Source: Mogibacterium sp. (GTDB taxonomy: Bacteria; Bacillota_A; Clostridia; Peptostreptococcales; Anaerovoracaceae). Taken from it: 5,814 bases of DNA. The stretch covers positions 1 through 5,814 of the forward strand of contig JAFUGO010000126.1 of assembly GCA_017469325.1 (NCBI GenBank), in the 5' to 3' direction. The notes under the pieces are model-generated. The model saw nothing but the letters and a program-made list of their open reading frames with translations, was not told the origin of the DNA and ran no database searches. Of this stretch, positions 1 to 5,786 are shown in pieces (positions within the stretch are counted from its first letter, which is position 1; each line of letters starts with the position of its first letter). A program made the translations under genes and the position numbers.

Positions 1-1
1 G

Positions 2-706
2 CTGCTGTCCGGAGACGAAGCGGCTGTGGCGGCGTATCTGTCAGACCCGGTCAAGATGGACACGGAGGTCATATGGCCTATAGCAAACTACGGCTCGCAG
101 ATGGCGCCGTTCTATACGGTGCTCGCCCAGTGGGTGGGAGCTCTGCTGACAGCTGTACTGATCAAGGTGAGGATCCGCAAGAGAAAAGAGCTTGAAGGAC
201 TGAGGCTCCATGAGTGGTACTTCGGAAGATTCGGACTCTACCTTCTGGTGGGACTTGCCCAGGCGCTCGTAGTAGCGGCCGGAGACCTGCTGTATGTTCA
301 CATCCAGTGCCTTGCACCGCTCAGGTTCATACTGCTGTGCTGCATCAACGGCATAGTCTTCATGATGATCAACTACGCTCTGGTCTTCGCGCTCGACAAC
401 ATCGGGCTCGGAGCAGGTGTCATAATACTGGTCCTGCAGGTAGCGGGATCGGGAGGCACATATCCTATAGAGGTGCTGCCGAACGTATTCAAAGTGCTTT
501 ATCCGCTCATGCCTTTCCGCTATGCGATGGATGCGATGCGGGAATGCATCGGAGGATTCTACGGCAACACGTACTGGAAGTGCATAGGCATCCTGATGCT
601 GTTCTTCATATTCGCGGTGGCGTTCGGGCTGGCGCTTTACTTCCCGGCTAAGCGCCTTAACGAGATGATCGCCGCAAGTAAGGCTAAAAGCGAAATAATG
701 CTCTAG
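2..706 (+). CDS. YhgE/Pip-family membrane protein, C-terminal part (5' end outside window)
   Basis: The reading frame is open from base 2 and ends at TAG 704-706, giving 234 residues of a protein that begins upstream. It matches the C-terminal module of YhgE/Pip-type proteins, which resembles ABC-2 permeases. Features seen are a PIANYGSQMAPFYTVLAQWVGA-like entry into the first helix, a basic IRKRK cytoplasmic stretch, the motif GSGGTYPIEVLPN before a re-entrant or extracellular segment, then LYPLMPFRYAMDAMRE. About five hydrophobic segments lie near nt 107-170, 227-300, 322-385, 400-475 and 583-650, ending with a short charged cytoplasmic tail. Family members are large proteins with an extended extracytoplasmic middle; some are phage-infection (Pip) receptors and others are linked to type VII secretion. 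The role here cannot be told from the tail alone. The GTG at 26 is an internal valine codon, not a start. No T-run terminator follows the stop; the palindrome at 706-913 begins there. Confidence 0.85.
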   Translation: MLSGDEAAVAAYLSDPVKMDTEVIWPIANYGSQMAPFYTVLAQWVGALLTAVLIKVRIRKRKELEGLRLHEWYFGRFGLYLLVGLAQALVVAAGDLLYVHIQCLAPLRFILLCCINGIVFMMINYALVFALDNIGLGAGVIILVLQVAGSGGTYPIEVLPNVFKVLYPLMPFRYAMDAMRECIGGFYGNTYWKCIGILMLFFIFAVAFGLALYFPAKRLNEMIAASKAKSEIML

Positions 707-913
707 GAATTGATTCGGGCAAACGATCCGGCGGCAAACAATCCGCAGAAAGTGCAGAAGCACACCGGAGCAGCGGGCTGACGACGGAAGGAACCGCGGG
801 AACCAGAGCGTGAGGAGCACGCGACATTCCCGCGGGCCATTGGAAGCCCGATGAAACGGCATGTGCTTCGTGCTTTCGAGGACGTTTGCAGACGGACCGT
901 TTGCCCGAATTCC
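706..913. repeat. Long imperfect palindrome able to form a ~208-nt nested hairpin; possible structured ncRNA or MITE-like element
   Basis: This fills the entire non-coding space between the upstream stop codon and the SRP RNA promoter. Reading it against its own reverse complement, 713-730 pairs with 893-910 at 17 of 18 positions. Pairing then continues with small bulges through 732-767 against 857-891, giving about 47 base pairs in the lower arm, two of them G-U. Inside are three more stems: 774-779 with 845-850 (6 bp), 794-802 with 827-835 (9 bp, CCGCGGGAA/TTCCCGCGG) and 808-812 with 818-822 (GCGTG/CACGC) closed by an AGGAG loop. An asymmetric internal loop (780-793 and 836-844) separates the second and third stems. 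GGAAT 706-710 and ATTCC 909-913 could extend the base by slipping over a TGAT insertion. There is no T-run at either end, so it is not a simple intrinsic terminator. I recognise no known family with confidence. The pairings were counted by eye. Confidence 0.75.
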
Positions 914-914
914 A

Positions 915-943
915 TTGTTAGACGAGTGTGTTTGTGTTACAAT
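915..943 (+). promoter_or_regulatory. Sigma-A-type promoter of the SRP RNA gene (extended -10)
   Basis: TTGTTA at 915-920 (-35, 4 of 6 consensus positions) is separated by exactly 17 bp from TACAAT at 938-943 (-10, 5 of 6). The bases just before the -10 are TGT, which makes an extended -10. The start point is expected near A951, a few bases before the closing stem of the SRP RNA. The -35 starts one base after the palindrome at 706-913 ends. This is the clearest promoter in the window and probably also supplies the dnaX-ybaB-recR genes by read-through. Confidence 0.8.
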
Positions 944-955
944 ATCTTTTACATC

Positions 956-1090
956 GGCGGGCGACCTGCTGTGCGCGGGGGCCCTGCGCAACAGGGCTCC
1001 GTGAATCATGTCAGGACCGAGAGGTAGCAGCATTAAGCGATCTGTCTTGTGTGCCGCAGACCAGCCTCTGCGTACTGCAGATCGCCCGTC
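956..1090 (+). ncRNA. ffs: Signal recognition particle RNA, small (4.5S-like) bacterial type
   Basis: This is the RNA scaffold that binds Ffh and the FtsY receptor for co-translational membrane targeting. The helix 8 core is clear: GTCAGG, then stem ACC (1016-1018), GNRA tetraloop GAGA (1019-1022), stem GGT (1023-1025), then AGCAGCA (1026-1032), which is the conserved Ffh-binding asymmetric/symmetric loop region. Flanking consensus blocks are also present: CCCTGCGCAAC and CCGTGAA on the 5' side, ATTAAGCGA and GTGTGCCGCAG on the 3' side. The ends pair in a long closing stem, with 956-964 against 1082-1090, 966-969 against 1077-1080 and 971-976 against 1070-1075. Total length is about 135 nt and no Alu-domain helices 3/4 are visible, so it is the small type rather than the ~270-nt Bacillus scRNA. 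Exact mature ends are uncertain; the primary 5' end is probably near 951. Its position just before dnaX is the usual Bacillota arrangement. Confidence 0.92.
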
Positions 1091-1096
1091 TTTTTT
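1070..1096 (+). terminator. Intrinsic terminator formed by the SRP RNA closing stem plus T-run
   Basis: The 3' arm of the SRP RNA closing stem (TCGCCCG within 1082-1088, GC-rich) pairs with GGGCGA-containing sequence at 956-964 and is followed at once by six T residues, 1091-1096. The arrangement has the hallmarks of a Rho-independent terminator, though its 5' arm lies more than 100 nt upstream, so folding must span the whole RNA. Some read-through must be allowed if the downstream genes use the same promoter. Confidence 0.65.
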
Positions 1097-1100
1097 GTAG

Positions 1101-1105
1101 AGAGG
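1101..1105 (+). promoter_or_regulatory. Ribosome binding site that fixes the dnaX start
   Basis: AGAGG, followed by AAACAA, lies 6 nt before ATG 1112. It decides the start: the only in-frame upstream alternative, GTG at 1049, lies inside the SRP RNA and has no ribosome binding site. The leader between the T-run and the start codon is only 15 nt. Confidence 0.8.
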
Positions 1106-1111
1106 AAACAA

Positions 1112-2797
1112 ATGCAGCCCGCACTTTACAGAGCCGAAAGACCGGAAGTTTTCGAAGATGTTATAGGCCAGAAGCACATCGTACGCATCCTTCAGAACCA
1201 GATAAGGACAGGCACGGTGAGCCAGGCTTATTTATTTGCGGGAACTCACGGGACCGGCAAGACGAGTACGGCCCGTATCCTCGCGAAGGCCGTCAACTGC
1301 CTTGAGGGAGAACCGGGCAAAGGCGATGTCAGTCTCCCATGCGGACACTGCGAAAACTGCGAGGCCATACGGGAGGGCAGATTCGTCGACTGCATAGAGC
1401 TCGATGCCGCGTCCAACAACGGTGTTGATGACCTCAGGGCGATAATAGACATGGTCAAGTATCCGCCGGCAGTCGGCAGATACAAAGTGTATATAATCGA
1501 CGAGGTGCACATGCTGAGCACCGCGGCAGAGAACGCCTTCCTGAAGACTCTCGAGGAGCCGCCTGCTCATGCCATCTTCATTCTGGCGACGACCGACCCG
1601 CAGAAGGTCAGGTCTACCATAAGATCGCGCTGCATGCAGCTCAACTTCAAGAGGGTCACCGAGGAAGAACTGGTCGCAGGCATGAGACGCATCTGTCAGA
1701 AACGCGGTATAAACGCAACGGATGACGCGTTCGGCACCATAGCATCAAGGGCAAACGGATCGGTCAGAGACGCGCTCAGCATACTTGAGCAGTGCATGGC
1801 CGCAGGTGACAGCGAGCTCACAAGACCGGCAGTTCTCGAATACACAGGAGCCGCAGGCGAGGACTTCTTCCTGGCACTGACAGGCGCGGTCATCGCGGGC
1901 GACGCCGGCAAGGCGCTGGTATACATAGATGAGATCATTAAGCGCGGCAAGGATCCGAGACAGATCCTCAAGGACTGGCTCAGCCACATGCGCGACCTCA
2001 TGATAGTCAAATACGTCGGAAGAGCGGAACGCATCGTGGGATCCTCAGCGGAGAATCTCGCAAGGCTCAGAGCGCAGGCCGACCTTACGGACGCCGCGTT
2101 CATTGAAAGGGCGATCCGCCTCATTTCCGAGTATATAAATATAGGAAGATATTCGGAGCGTCCACGCATACTGCTGGAGACAGCGGCGGTAAGGCTCATC
2201 ACTCAGGACGGAGAAGAGCCGGTAAGGGCAGCAGCCCCTGCAAGACGGGCCGCGGTCAGAGAGGCGAAGGCGCCGGCAGCTCAGCCTAAAGCAGCCGCGG
2301 TGCCTGCGGGAGTAGTGCCGGCCGGGCAGCCGGTCAGTGAAGCTGCAAACGAGCCTGAAGCCGGCGCAGCGGATATGCTCAGCGAGATGATCTCAGATGC
2401 ATCGGCTCCGGAGCAGCCGGTCAGTCCAGAAGAGATGTGGGACCGCATAGTCCGCGAGGTGTCCAAAAGCGACAGGACGTTCATGAGCCTCATAGGAAGA
2501 TACTCCGCCGGGACTGAATTCGACACCGGCAGGCTCACCGTAATAGTCAGCCCGGGCAAGCTGAGACTTGCCGAAGACAAATCGGCCGATGTCGCTCAGG
2601 CGGCAAAGCGCATCTACGGAAGCGACATCTACGTCATATTCAGAGCGGGCACGCTTTCAAAATCCGGAGCGTCGGAGTCGGCGGCAGACATGTCCGAGAC
2701 CGAGACATCCAGGATCATTGATGAAGATATAAACACAGGCGAAGTGATCGGGGACATCCAGGATCTCTTCGGCATCACACCGGTGATGGAAGACTGA
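1112..2797 (+). CDS. dnaX: DNA polymerase III subunit gamma/tau (clamp loader ATPase)
   Basis: DnaX is the AAA+ motor of the clamp loader, which opens and places the beta clamp on primed DNA and ties together the replisome polymerases. The 561-residue protein has all core motifs: N-terminal YRAERPEVFEDVIGQ; Walker A GTHGTGKT (44-51); zinc-binding cysteines C63, C77, C80, C83; Walker B with D130-E131 (YIIDEVHML); LKTLEEPP (144-151); sensor 1 ATTDP (159-163); arginine finger in SRC (172-174); and sensor 2 region GSVRDALSILEQ. A clamp-loader collar domain follows to about residue 360. An Ala/Pro-rich, low-complexity linker spans about 365-440, then a C-terminal domain starts around MWDRIVREV (442) and runs to the end. 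I saw no A-rich slippery heptamer at the linker, so a frameshifted gamma form is not supported. ybaB follows 18 nt downstream, indicating an operon with ybaB and recR. Confidence 0.97.
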   Translation: MQPALYRAERPEVFEDVIGQKHIVRILQNQIRTGTVSQAYLFAGTHGTGKTSTARILAKAVNCLEGEPGKGDVSLPCGHCENCEAIREGRFVDCIELDAASNNGVDDLRAIIDMVKYPPAVGRYKVYIIDEVHMLSTAAENAFLKTLEEPPAHAIFILATTDPQKVRSTIRSRCMQLNFKRVTEEELVAGMRRICQKRGINATDDAFGTIASRANGSVRDALSILEQCMAAGDSELTRPAVLEYTGAAGEDFFLALTGAVIAGDAGKALVYIDEIIKRGKDPRQILKDWLSHMRDLMIVKYVGRAERIVGSSAENLARLRAQADLTDAAFIERAIRLISEYINIGRYSERPRILLETAAVRLITQDGEEPVRAAAPARRAAVREAKAPAAQPKAAAVPAGVVPAGQPVSEAANEPEAGAADMLSEMISDASAPEQPVSPEEMWDRIVREVSKSDRTFMSLIGRYSAGTEFDTGRLTVIVSPGKLRLAEDKSADVAQAAKRIYGSDIYVIFRAGTLSKSGASESAADMSETETSRIIDEDINTGEVIGDIQDLFGITPVMED

Positions 2798-2802
2798 CAA
2801 AC

Positions 2803-2808
2803 AGGAGG
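2803..2808 (+). promoter_or_regulatory. Consensus ribosome binding site of ybaB
   Basis: A perfect AGGAGG lies 7 nt before ATG 2816 in the short dnaX-ybaB gap. It fixes the start and therefore the unusual basic N-terminus of the protein. It is the strongest Shine-Dalgarno in the window and suggests high translation of this abundant type of DNA-binding protein. Confidence 0.85.
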
Positions 2809-2815
2809 ATATACA

Positions 2816-3199
2816 ATGGGTAAAGGAATGAAGGCCGGCAAGAAGCCTAAAAACAGACCGGCAGGCGGCGGCAAAGATATGCAGAAGCAGCTGAAGCAGC
2901 TCCAGGCCATGCAGGCAGAGATGGAGAGAAAGCAGGCTGAGCTCGAGGAGAAAGAGATCTCGACAACAGCAGGCGGCGGCGCTGTGGAAGTGACTGTCAA
3001 CGGAAAGAGAGAGATCACTAAGCTCTCCATAGACAAAGACGTCGTTGATCCTGATGATGTTGAAATGCTTCAGGACCTCGTGATGGCAGCTGTCAATGAG
3101 GCACTCAGACAGATCAGCGAACTCGAAGAGTCCGAAATGAACAGCATCACAGGCGGACTCGGCGGCATGGGCGGCGGCCTCGGCGGATTCGGATTCTGA
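2816..3199 (+). CDS. ybaB: YbaB/EbfC-family nucleoid-associated protein
   Basis: Small dimeric DNA-binding protein of the YbaB/EbfC family (YaaK in Bacillus), regularly encoded between dnaX and recR. The 127-residue product has a Gln/Lys/Glu-rich helix, about 22-48 ([18 protein letters not shown]), which would form the coiled-coil arm. The family beta-sheet signature follows, with [15 protein letters not shown] and [12 protein letters not shown], then a second helix with [16 protein letters not shown]. The end is a glycine-rich tail after ITGGLGGM, common in Gram-positive members. The first 20 residues are unusual: lysine/glycine/proline-rich ([15 protein letters not shown]), which makes the protein longer than the usual ~100-110 residues. 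The AGGAGG site supports this start. Its TGA shares a base with the recR ATG, so the two are probably translationally coupled. It acts on the nucleoid; its precise role is poorly defined even in known species. Confidence 0.93.
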   Translation: MGKGMKAGKKPKNRPAGGGKDMQKQLKQLQAMQAEMERKQAELEEKEISTTAGGGAVEVTVNGKREITKLSIDKDVVDPDDVEMLQDLVMAAVNEALRQISELEESEMNSITGGLGGMGGGLGGFGF

Positions 3200-3801
3200 T
3201 GAGACAGTATCCGCGCTCGCTCAACAAACTCATAAATGAGCTGGGCAAACTCCCCGGCATCGGAAACAAGACCGCTCAGCGGCTTGCTTTTCATGTCCTG
3301 AGCCTTACGGACCGTGAGGCCGAATCCCTGGCGGAATCCATTGTCGAGGCAAAGCGCTCTCTGCATTACTGCAGCGTGTGCGGCAACCTGACGGACAAGG
3401 ACATCTGCGGGATCTGTTCCGACGACGCGCGCGACAAAAGCACCATATGCGTTGTGGAGACACCTCAGGACGTTCTGGCGATGGAGCGGATACGTGAATA
3501 CCACGGGACATACCACGTCCTGCACGGAGCCATTTCCCCTGCAGAAGGGATAGGCCCGGCAGACATAAATCTTAAAAGCCTGATCGAAAGGCTTCAGACT
3601 TCAGATGAAGTGAAAGAGGTCATAATCGCCACCAATCCCAACATCGAAGGCGAGGCCACGGCGATGTATATCGCAAGGCTGCTGAAACCGGCCGGGATCA
3701 GAGTGACAAGGATCGCTCACGGCATCCCTGTGGGCGGCGACCTCGAGTACGCCGATGAAGTAACACTGCTGAAGGCAGTTGAGGGACGAAGAGAACTGTA
3801 A
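3199..3801 (+). CDS. recR: Recombination mediator protein RecR
   Basis: RecR works with RecO (and RecF) to load RecA onto SSB-coated single-stranded DNA at gaps. The 200-residue length is standard. In order: an N-terminal helix-hairpin-helix DNA-binding motif, [18 protein letters not shown] (15-32); a zinc finger with C58, C61, C70 and C73; a Toprim domain starting at TICVVE (82-87) with the acidic E87 and continuing through [12 protein letters not shown] and [14 protein letters not shown]; and the C-terminal [16 protein letters not shown] segment near the Walker-B-like end. Nothing is missing or broken. The ATG overlaps the ybaB stop as TGATG, and there is only a weak GG-rich sequence ahead of it, so translation probably depends on coupling to ybaB. 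It is the last gene of the dnaX unit; the 89-nt gap that follows contains a hairpin but no T-run. Confidence 0.97.
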   Translation: MRQYPRSLNKLINELGKLPGIGNKTAQRLAFHVLSLTDREAESLAESIVEAKRSLHYCSVCGNLTDKDICGICSDDARDKSTICVVETPQDVLAMERIREYHGTYHVLHGAISPAEGIGPADINLKSLIERLQTSDEVKEVIIATNPNIEGEATAMYIARLLKPAGIRVTRIAHGIPVGGDLEYADEVTLLKAVEGRREL

Positions 3802-3850
3802 GAACGATCGGATCACAGGGAAAGACCAACGATCACATAAAGGAAAACAT

Positions 3851-3868
3851 CCGCCGGCAGAACGGCGG
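3851..3868 (+). promoter_or_regulatory. GC-rich hairpin in the brnQ leader (function unknown)
   Basis: In the recR-brnQ gap (3802-3890), CCGCCG at 3851-3856 is exactly complementary to CGGCGG at 3863-3868 around a 6-nt loop, GCAGAA. There is no T-run after it, so it is not a normal terminator. It ends 7 nt before the brnQ ribosome binding site (AAGGAG, 3876-3881). It might stabilise the mRNA or influence initiation. The same gap carries AACGATC twice (3803-3809, 3828-3834), spaced 25 bp, which may be chance. I found no convincing -35/-10 pair here. Confidence 0.45.
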
Positions 3869-3890
3869 GATCCGAAAGGAGCTATATCTG

Positions 3891-5255
3891 ATGAAAAAGA
3901 AACTGACGATGAAAGAAACGATCATCGTTGCGAGCACGCTGTTCGGCATGTTCTTCGGCGCGGGCAACCTCATATTCCCCGTGCACCTCGGACAGATGGC
4001 CGGAAGCAATTCCGTATCTGCTATAATCGGTTTCTGCATAACCGCAGTCACTATTCCGATCCTTGCAGTTGCGGCCATAGGCAACACTCACAGCGATAAC
4101 CTTCTTCAGCTGTCGACTAAAGTGTCCAGGCGCTTCGGCTACATATTCACAGCCGTTCTCTATCTCACGATAGGACCGTTTTTCGCGATCCCGAGATGCG
4201 CCTCGGTCTCGTTCACCACGGGCCTCGCGCCTGTCGTTGGCGAATCTCACTTCAGACTGTGGCAGTTCCTGTTCTCACTGGTGTTCTTCGCATTCGTTAT
4301 GTACTTCTCGCTCAGGCCGGGCAAGATCACAGTATGGATCGGTAAAGTCATCAATCCGCTGTTCCTCGTGTTCCTGGGAATACTGATCATCGTTGCGATG
4401 GTCAATCCGGGCGCTCCGGTATCCGAAGTTGAACCGGCCGACGCCTATACAAGCGGCGCACTCTTCAACGGAGCCATCGAGGGTTACGGCACCATGGACG
4501 CCATTGCAGGACTCGCATTCGGCATCGTTATCATCAATATAGTAAGAGACATGGGCATAGATAAAGACGATGATGTCGCCAGAGAGACGCTCAAGGCCGG
4601 AGTCTTTACCGGAATTCTGATGGCGATCATTTACGCGCTCACAATAATCATGGGCGCGCAGTCCAGAGGTCTCTTTGAGCTTTCAGACAACGGTGGTATC
4701 GCTCTTACTCAGATCTCGAATCATTATCTCGGAACTGTCGGCAGCATCGTGCTTGCACTGACTATCACGTTCGCATGTCTTAAGACAGCGATCGGTCTGA
4801 TCACCAGCTGCGGCGAGATGTTCCTGAAGGTCATCCCGGGCAAGCTCAACTACAGAGGCTGGGCTATGCTCTTCACACTCGTGTCCTTCATCATTTCAAA
4901 CGTAGGACTCACAGCGATCATCAACCTGGCTGTACCTGTGCTGATGCTGCTGTACCCGCTCGCTACGGTGCTTATCATATTAGCGCTTTGCGAGAAGATC
5001 TTCGGAAAGAGCCAGTACGTATACGCATGCTCGATCATCGGCGCGTTCATACCGGCTGTATTCGACTTCTGCAAGACACTGCCTGAAGGCGCTCAGTCAG
5101 CGCTCAACATTCCGGCGATGACAGCGCTCGGAAGCAGGATCTTCCCGTTCTTTGATCTGGGACTCGGCTGGGTGGTACCTGCGCTCATAGGTCTGGCAGT
5201 CGGAATAGTTCTGATGCTGGTGAACCGCGGCAAAGGCAATAAGGCCGCTGCATAA
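3891..5255 (+). CDS. brnQ: Branched-chain amino acid transport system II carrier protein (LIVCS family)
   Basis: Cytoplasmic-membrane symporter that imports leucine, isoleucine and valine with sodium or protons. The 454 residues match the family length and contain about 12 hydrophobic segments. Diagnostic motifs are FFGAGNLIFP (21-30) in the first helix and TIGPFFAIPR (93-102) in the third; the residue after R102 is Cys where family members usually have Thr (PRTA becomes PRCA). Further family features are the FSLRPGKI loop, the GYGTMDAIAGLAFG segment, and the late VPVLMLLYPLATVLI and GWVVPALIG helices. The N-terminus (MKKKLTMKE) is short and basic, as expected for a membrane protein inserted by SRP/YidC. 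Start chosen from ATG 3891 with AAGGAG 9 nt upstream. The 89-nt gap after recR makes co-transcription with dnaX uncertain. The ybaK-like gene starts 20 nt downstream, indicating a pair. Confidence 0.94.
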   Translation: MKKKLTMKETIIVASTLFGMFFGAGNLIFPVHLGQMAGSNSVSAIIGFCITAVTIPILAVAAIGNTHSDNLLQLSTKVSRRFGYIFTAVLYLTIGPFFAIPRCASVSFTTGLAPVVGESHFRLWQFLFSLVFFAFVMYFSLRPGKITVWIGKVINPLFLVFLGILIIVAMVNPGAPVSEVEPADAYTSGALFNGAIEGYGTMDAIAGLAFGIVIINIVRDMGIDKDDDVARETLKAGVFTGILMAIIYALTIIMGAQSRGLFELSDNGGIALTQISNHYLGTVGSIVLALTITFACLKTAIGLITSCGEMFLKVIPGKLNYRGWAMLFTLVSFIISNVGLTAIINLAVPVLMLLYPLATVLIILALCEKIFGKSQYVYACSIIGAFIPAVFDFCKTLPEGAQSALNIPAMTALGSRIFPFFDLGLGWVVPALIGLAVGIVLMLVNRGKGNKAAA

Positions 5256-5275
5256 AAAAGAAAAGGGGGATCCGG

Positions 5276-5752
5276 ATGTCTATAGAGATAGCAAGAGAAT
5301 ATTTAAAGCAGTACGGCATGGACGACCGCATACGCGAATTCGATGTGTCGAGCGCGACAGTTGAGCTGGCAGCAAAGGCTGTCGGCACAGAGCCGGCGCG
5401 CATATGCAAGACGCTCAGCTTCAAGCTGAAGGACGGCACCGGGATCCTCGTGCAGGTCGCCGGCGACGCCAGAGTCGACAACAAGAAATATAAGGAATAC
5501 TTCGGCGAGAAAGCCAGGATGCTCTCGCCTGAAGAGGTCCCTGAATACACAAATCACGAGATCGGCGGCGTATGCGCTTTCGGCGTGACCCGCGACGATG
5601 TAAAGATCTACTGCGACGAGTCGATGAAGAGGTTCGAATCGGTCTTCCCGGCATGCGGGTCATCAAATTCCGCCGCCGAGTTCACACCGGACGAGCTCTT
5701 CGAAGTCTCGAAGTCGCTTGCCTGGATCGATATATCCAAGCTGCCGGAGTAG
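5276..5752 (+). CDS. YbaK/EbsC-type aminoacyl-tRNA deacylase (prolyl-tRNA synthetase-associated editing domain)
   Basis: Stand-alone editing-domain protein of the YbaK/ProX superfamily. Characterised members hydrolyse mischarged tRNA such as Cys-tRNA(Pro) or Ala-tRNA(Pro); the exact substrate here is unknown. The 158 residues include ATVELAAKAVGTEPARICKTL, with K45 aligning to the conserved catalytic-pocket lysine; a VAGDARVDNKKY strand-helix region (61-72); the glycine motif GGVCAFG (97-103); and FPACGSSNSAAEFTPDEL near the C-terminus. Related proteins usually have Pro in the glycine motif (GGVCPF), and here it is Ala101. ATG 5276 is preceded by AGGGGG at 5264-5269, 6 nt away. It lies 20 nt after brnQ and is probably co-transcribed with it. 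Whether transport and tRNA proofreading are functionally linked is only an inference. Confidence 0.88.
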   Translation: MSIEIAREYLKQYGMDDRIREFDVSSATVELAAKAVGTEPARICKTLSFKLKDGTGILVQVAGDARVDNKKYKEYFGEKARMLSPEEVPEYTNHEIGGVCAFGVTRDDVKIYCDESMKRFESVFPACGSSNSAAEFTPDELFEVSKSLAWIDISKLPE

Positions 5753-5786
5753 AAAGCCAGCAGCGCCGGTGGAAGGGTGAGATGTC

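Noticed and set aside
703..915. 70-codon - strand open frame spanning the palindrome
   Set aside because: Its limits match the palindrome and it has no plausible start signal or recognisable protein features. The base pairing explains the sequence better than coding.
700..920. Target-site duplication flanking the palindrome, as expected for a recent MITE
   Set aside because: The flanks (CTCTA on the left, ATTGTTA on the right) share no clear direct repeat, so recent transposition is not shown, although an old insertion is not excluded.
951..1090. Large-type (~270-nt) SRP RNA with an Alu domain
   Set aside because: The promoter, the closing stem and the T-run bound an RNA of about 135-140 nt, and no Alu helices 3/4 could be seen.
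1049..1111. Upstream GTG start for dnaX adding 21 residues
   Set aside because: GTG 1049 lies inside the SRP RNA and its added residues do not look like DnaX. ATG 1112 has a good ribosome binding site and begins at the conserved YRAERPEVFEDVIGQ region.
41..1177. Long antisense open frame of 378 codons on the - strand
   Set aside because: It runs across the yhgE-like tail, the palindrome, the SRP RNA and the dnaX start, and its product is an Arg/His/Ser-rich mix with no domain or ribosome binding site. It is a by-product of GC-biased codon use on the other strand.
2200..2700. Programmed frameshift in dnaX producing a short gamma form
   Set aside because: No A-AAA-AAG-type slippery heptamer with a downstream stem was seen in the linker or C-terminal region; only isolated short A-runs occur.
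3867..5274. GGGATCCG shared by the leaders of brnQ (3867-3874) and the ybaK-like gene (5267-5274)
   Set aside because: It is an 8-mer built on GATC, which is common throughout the window; related GGATCC strings occur inside dnaX as well. Chance is sufficient.
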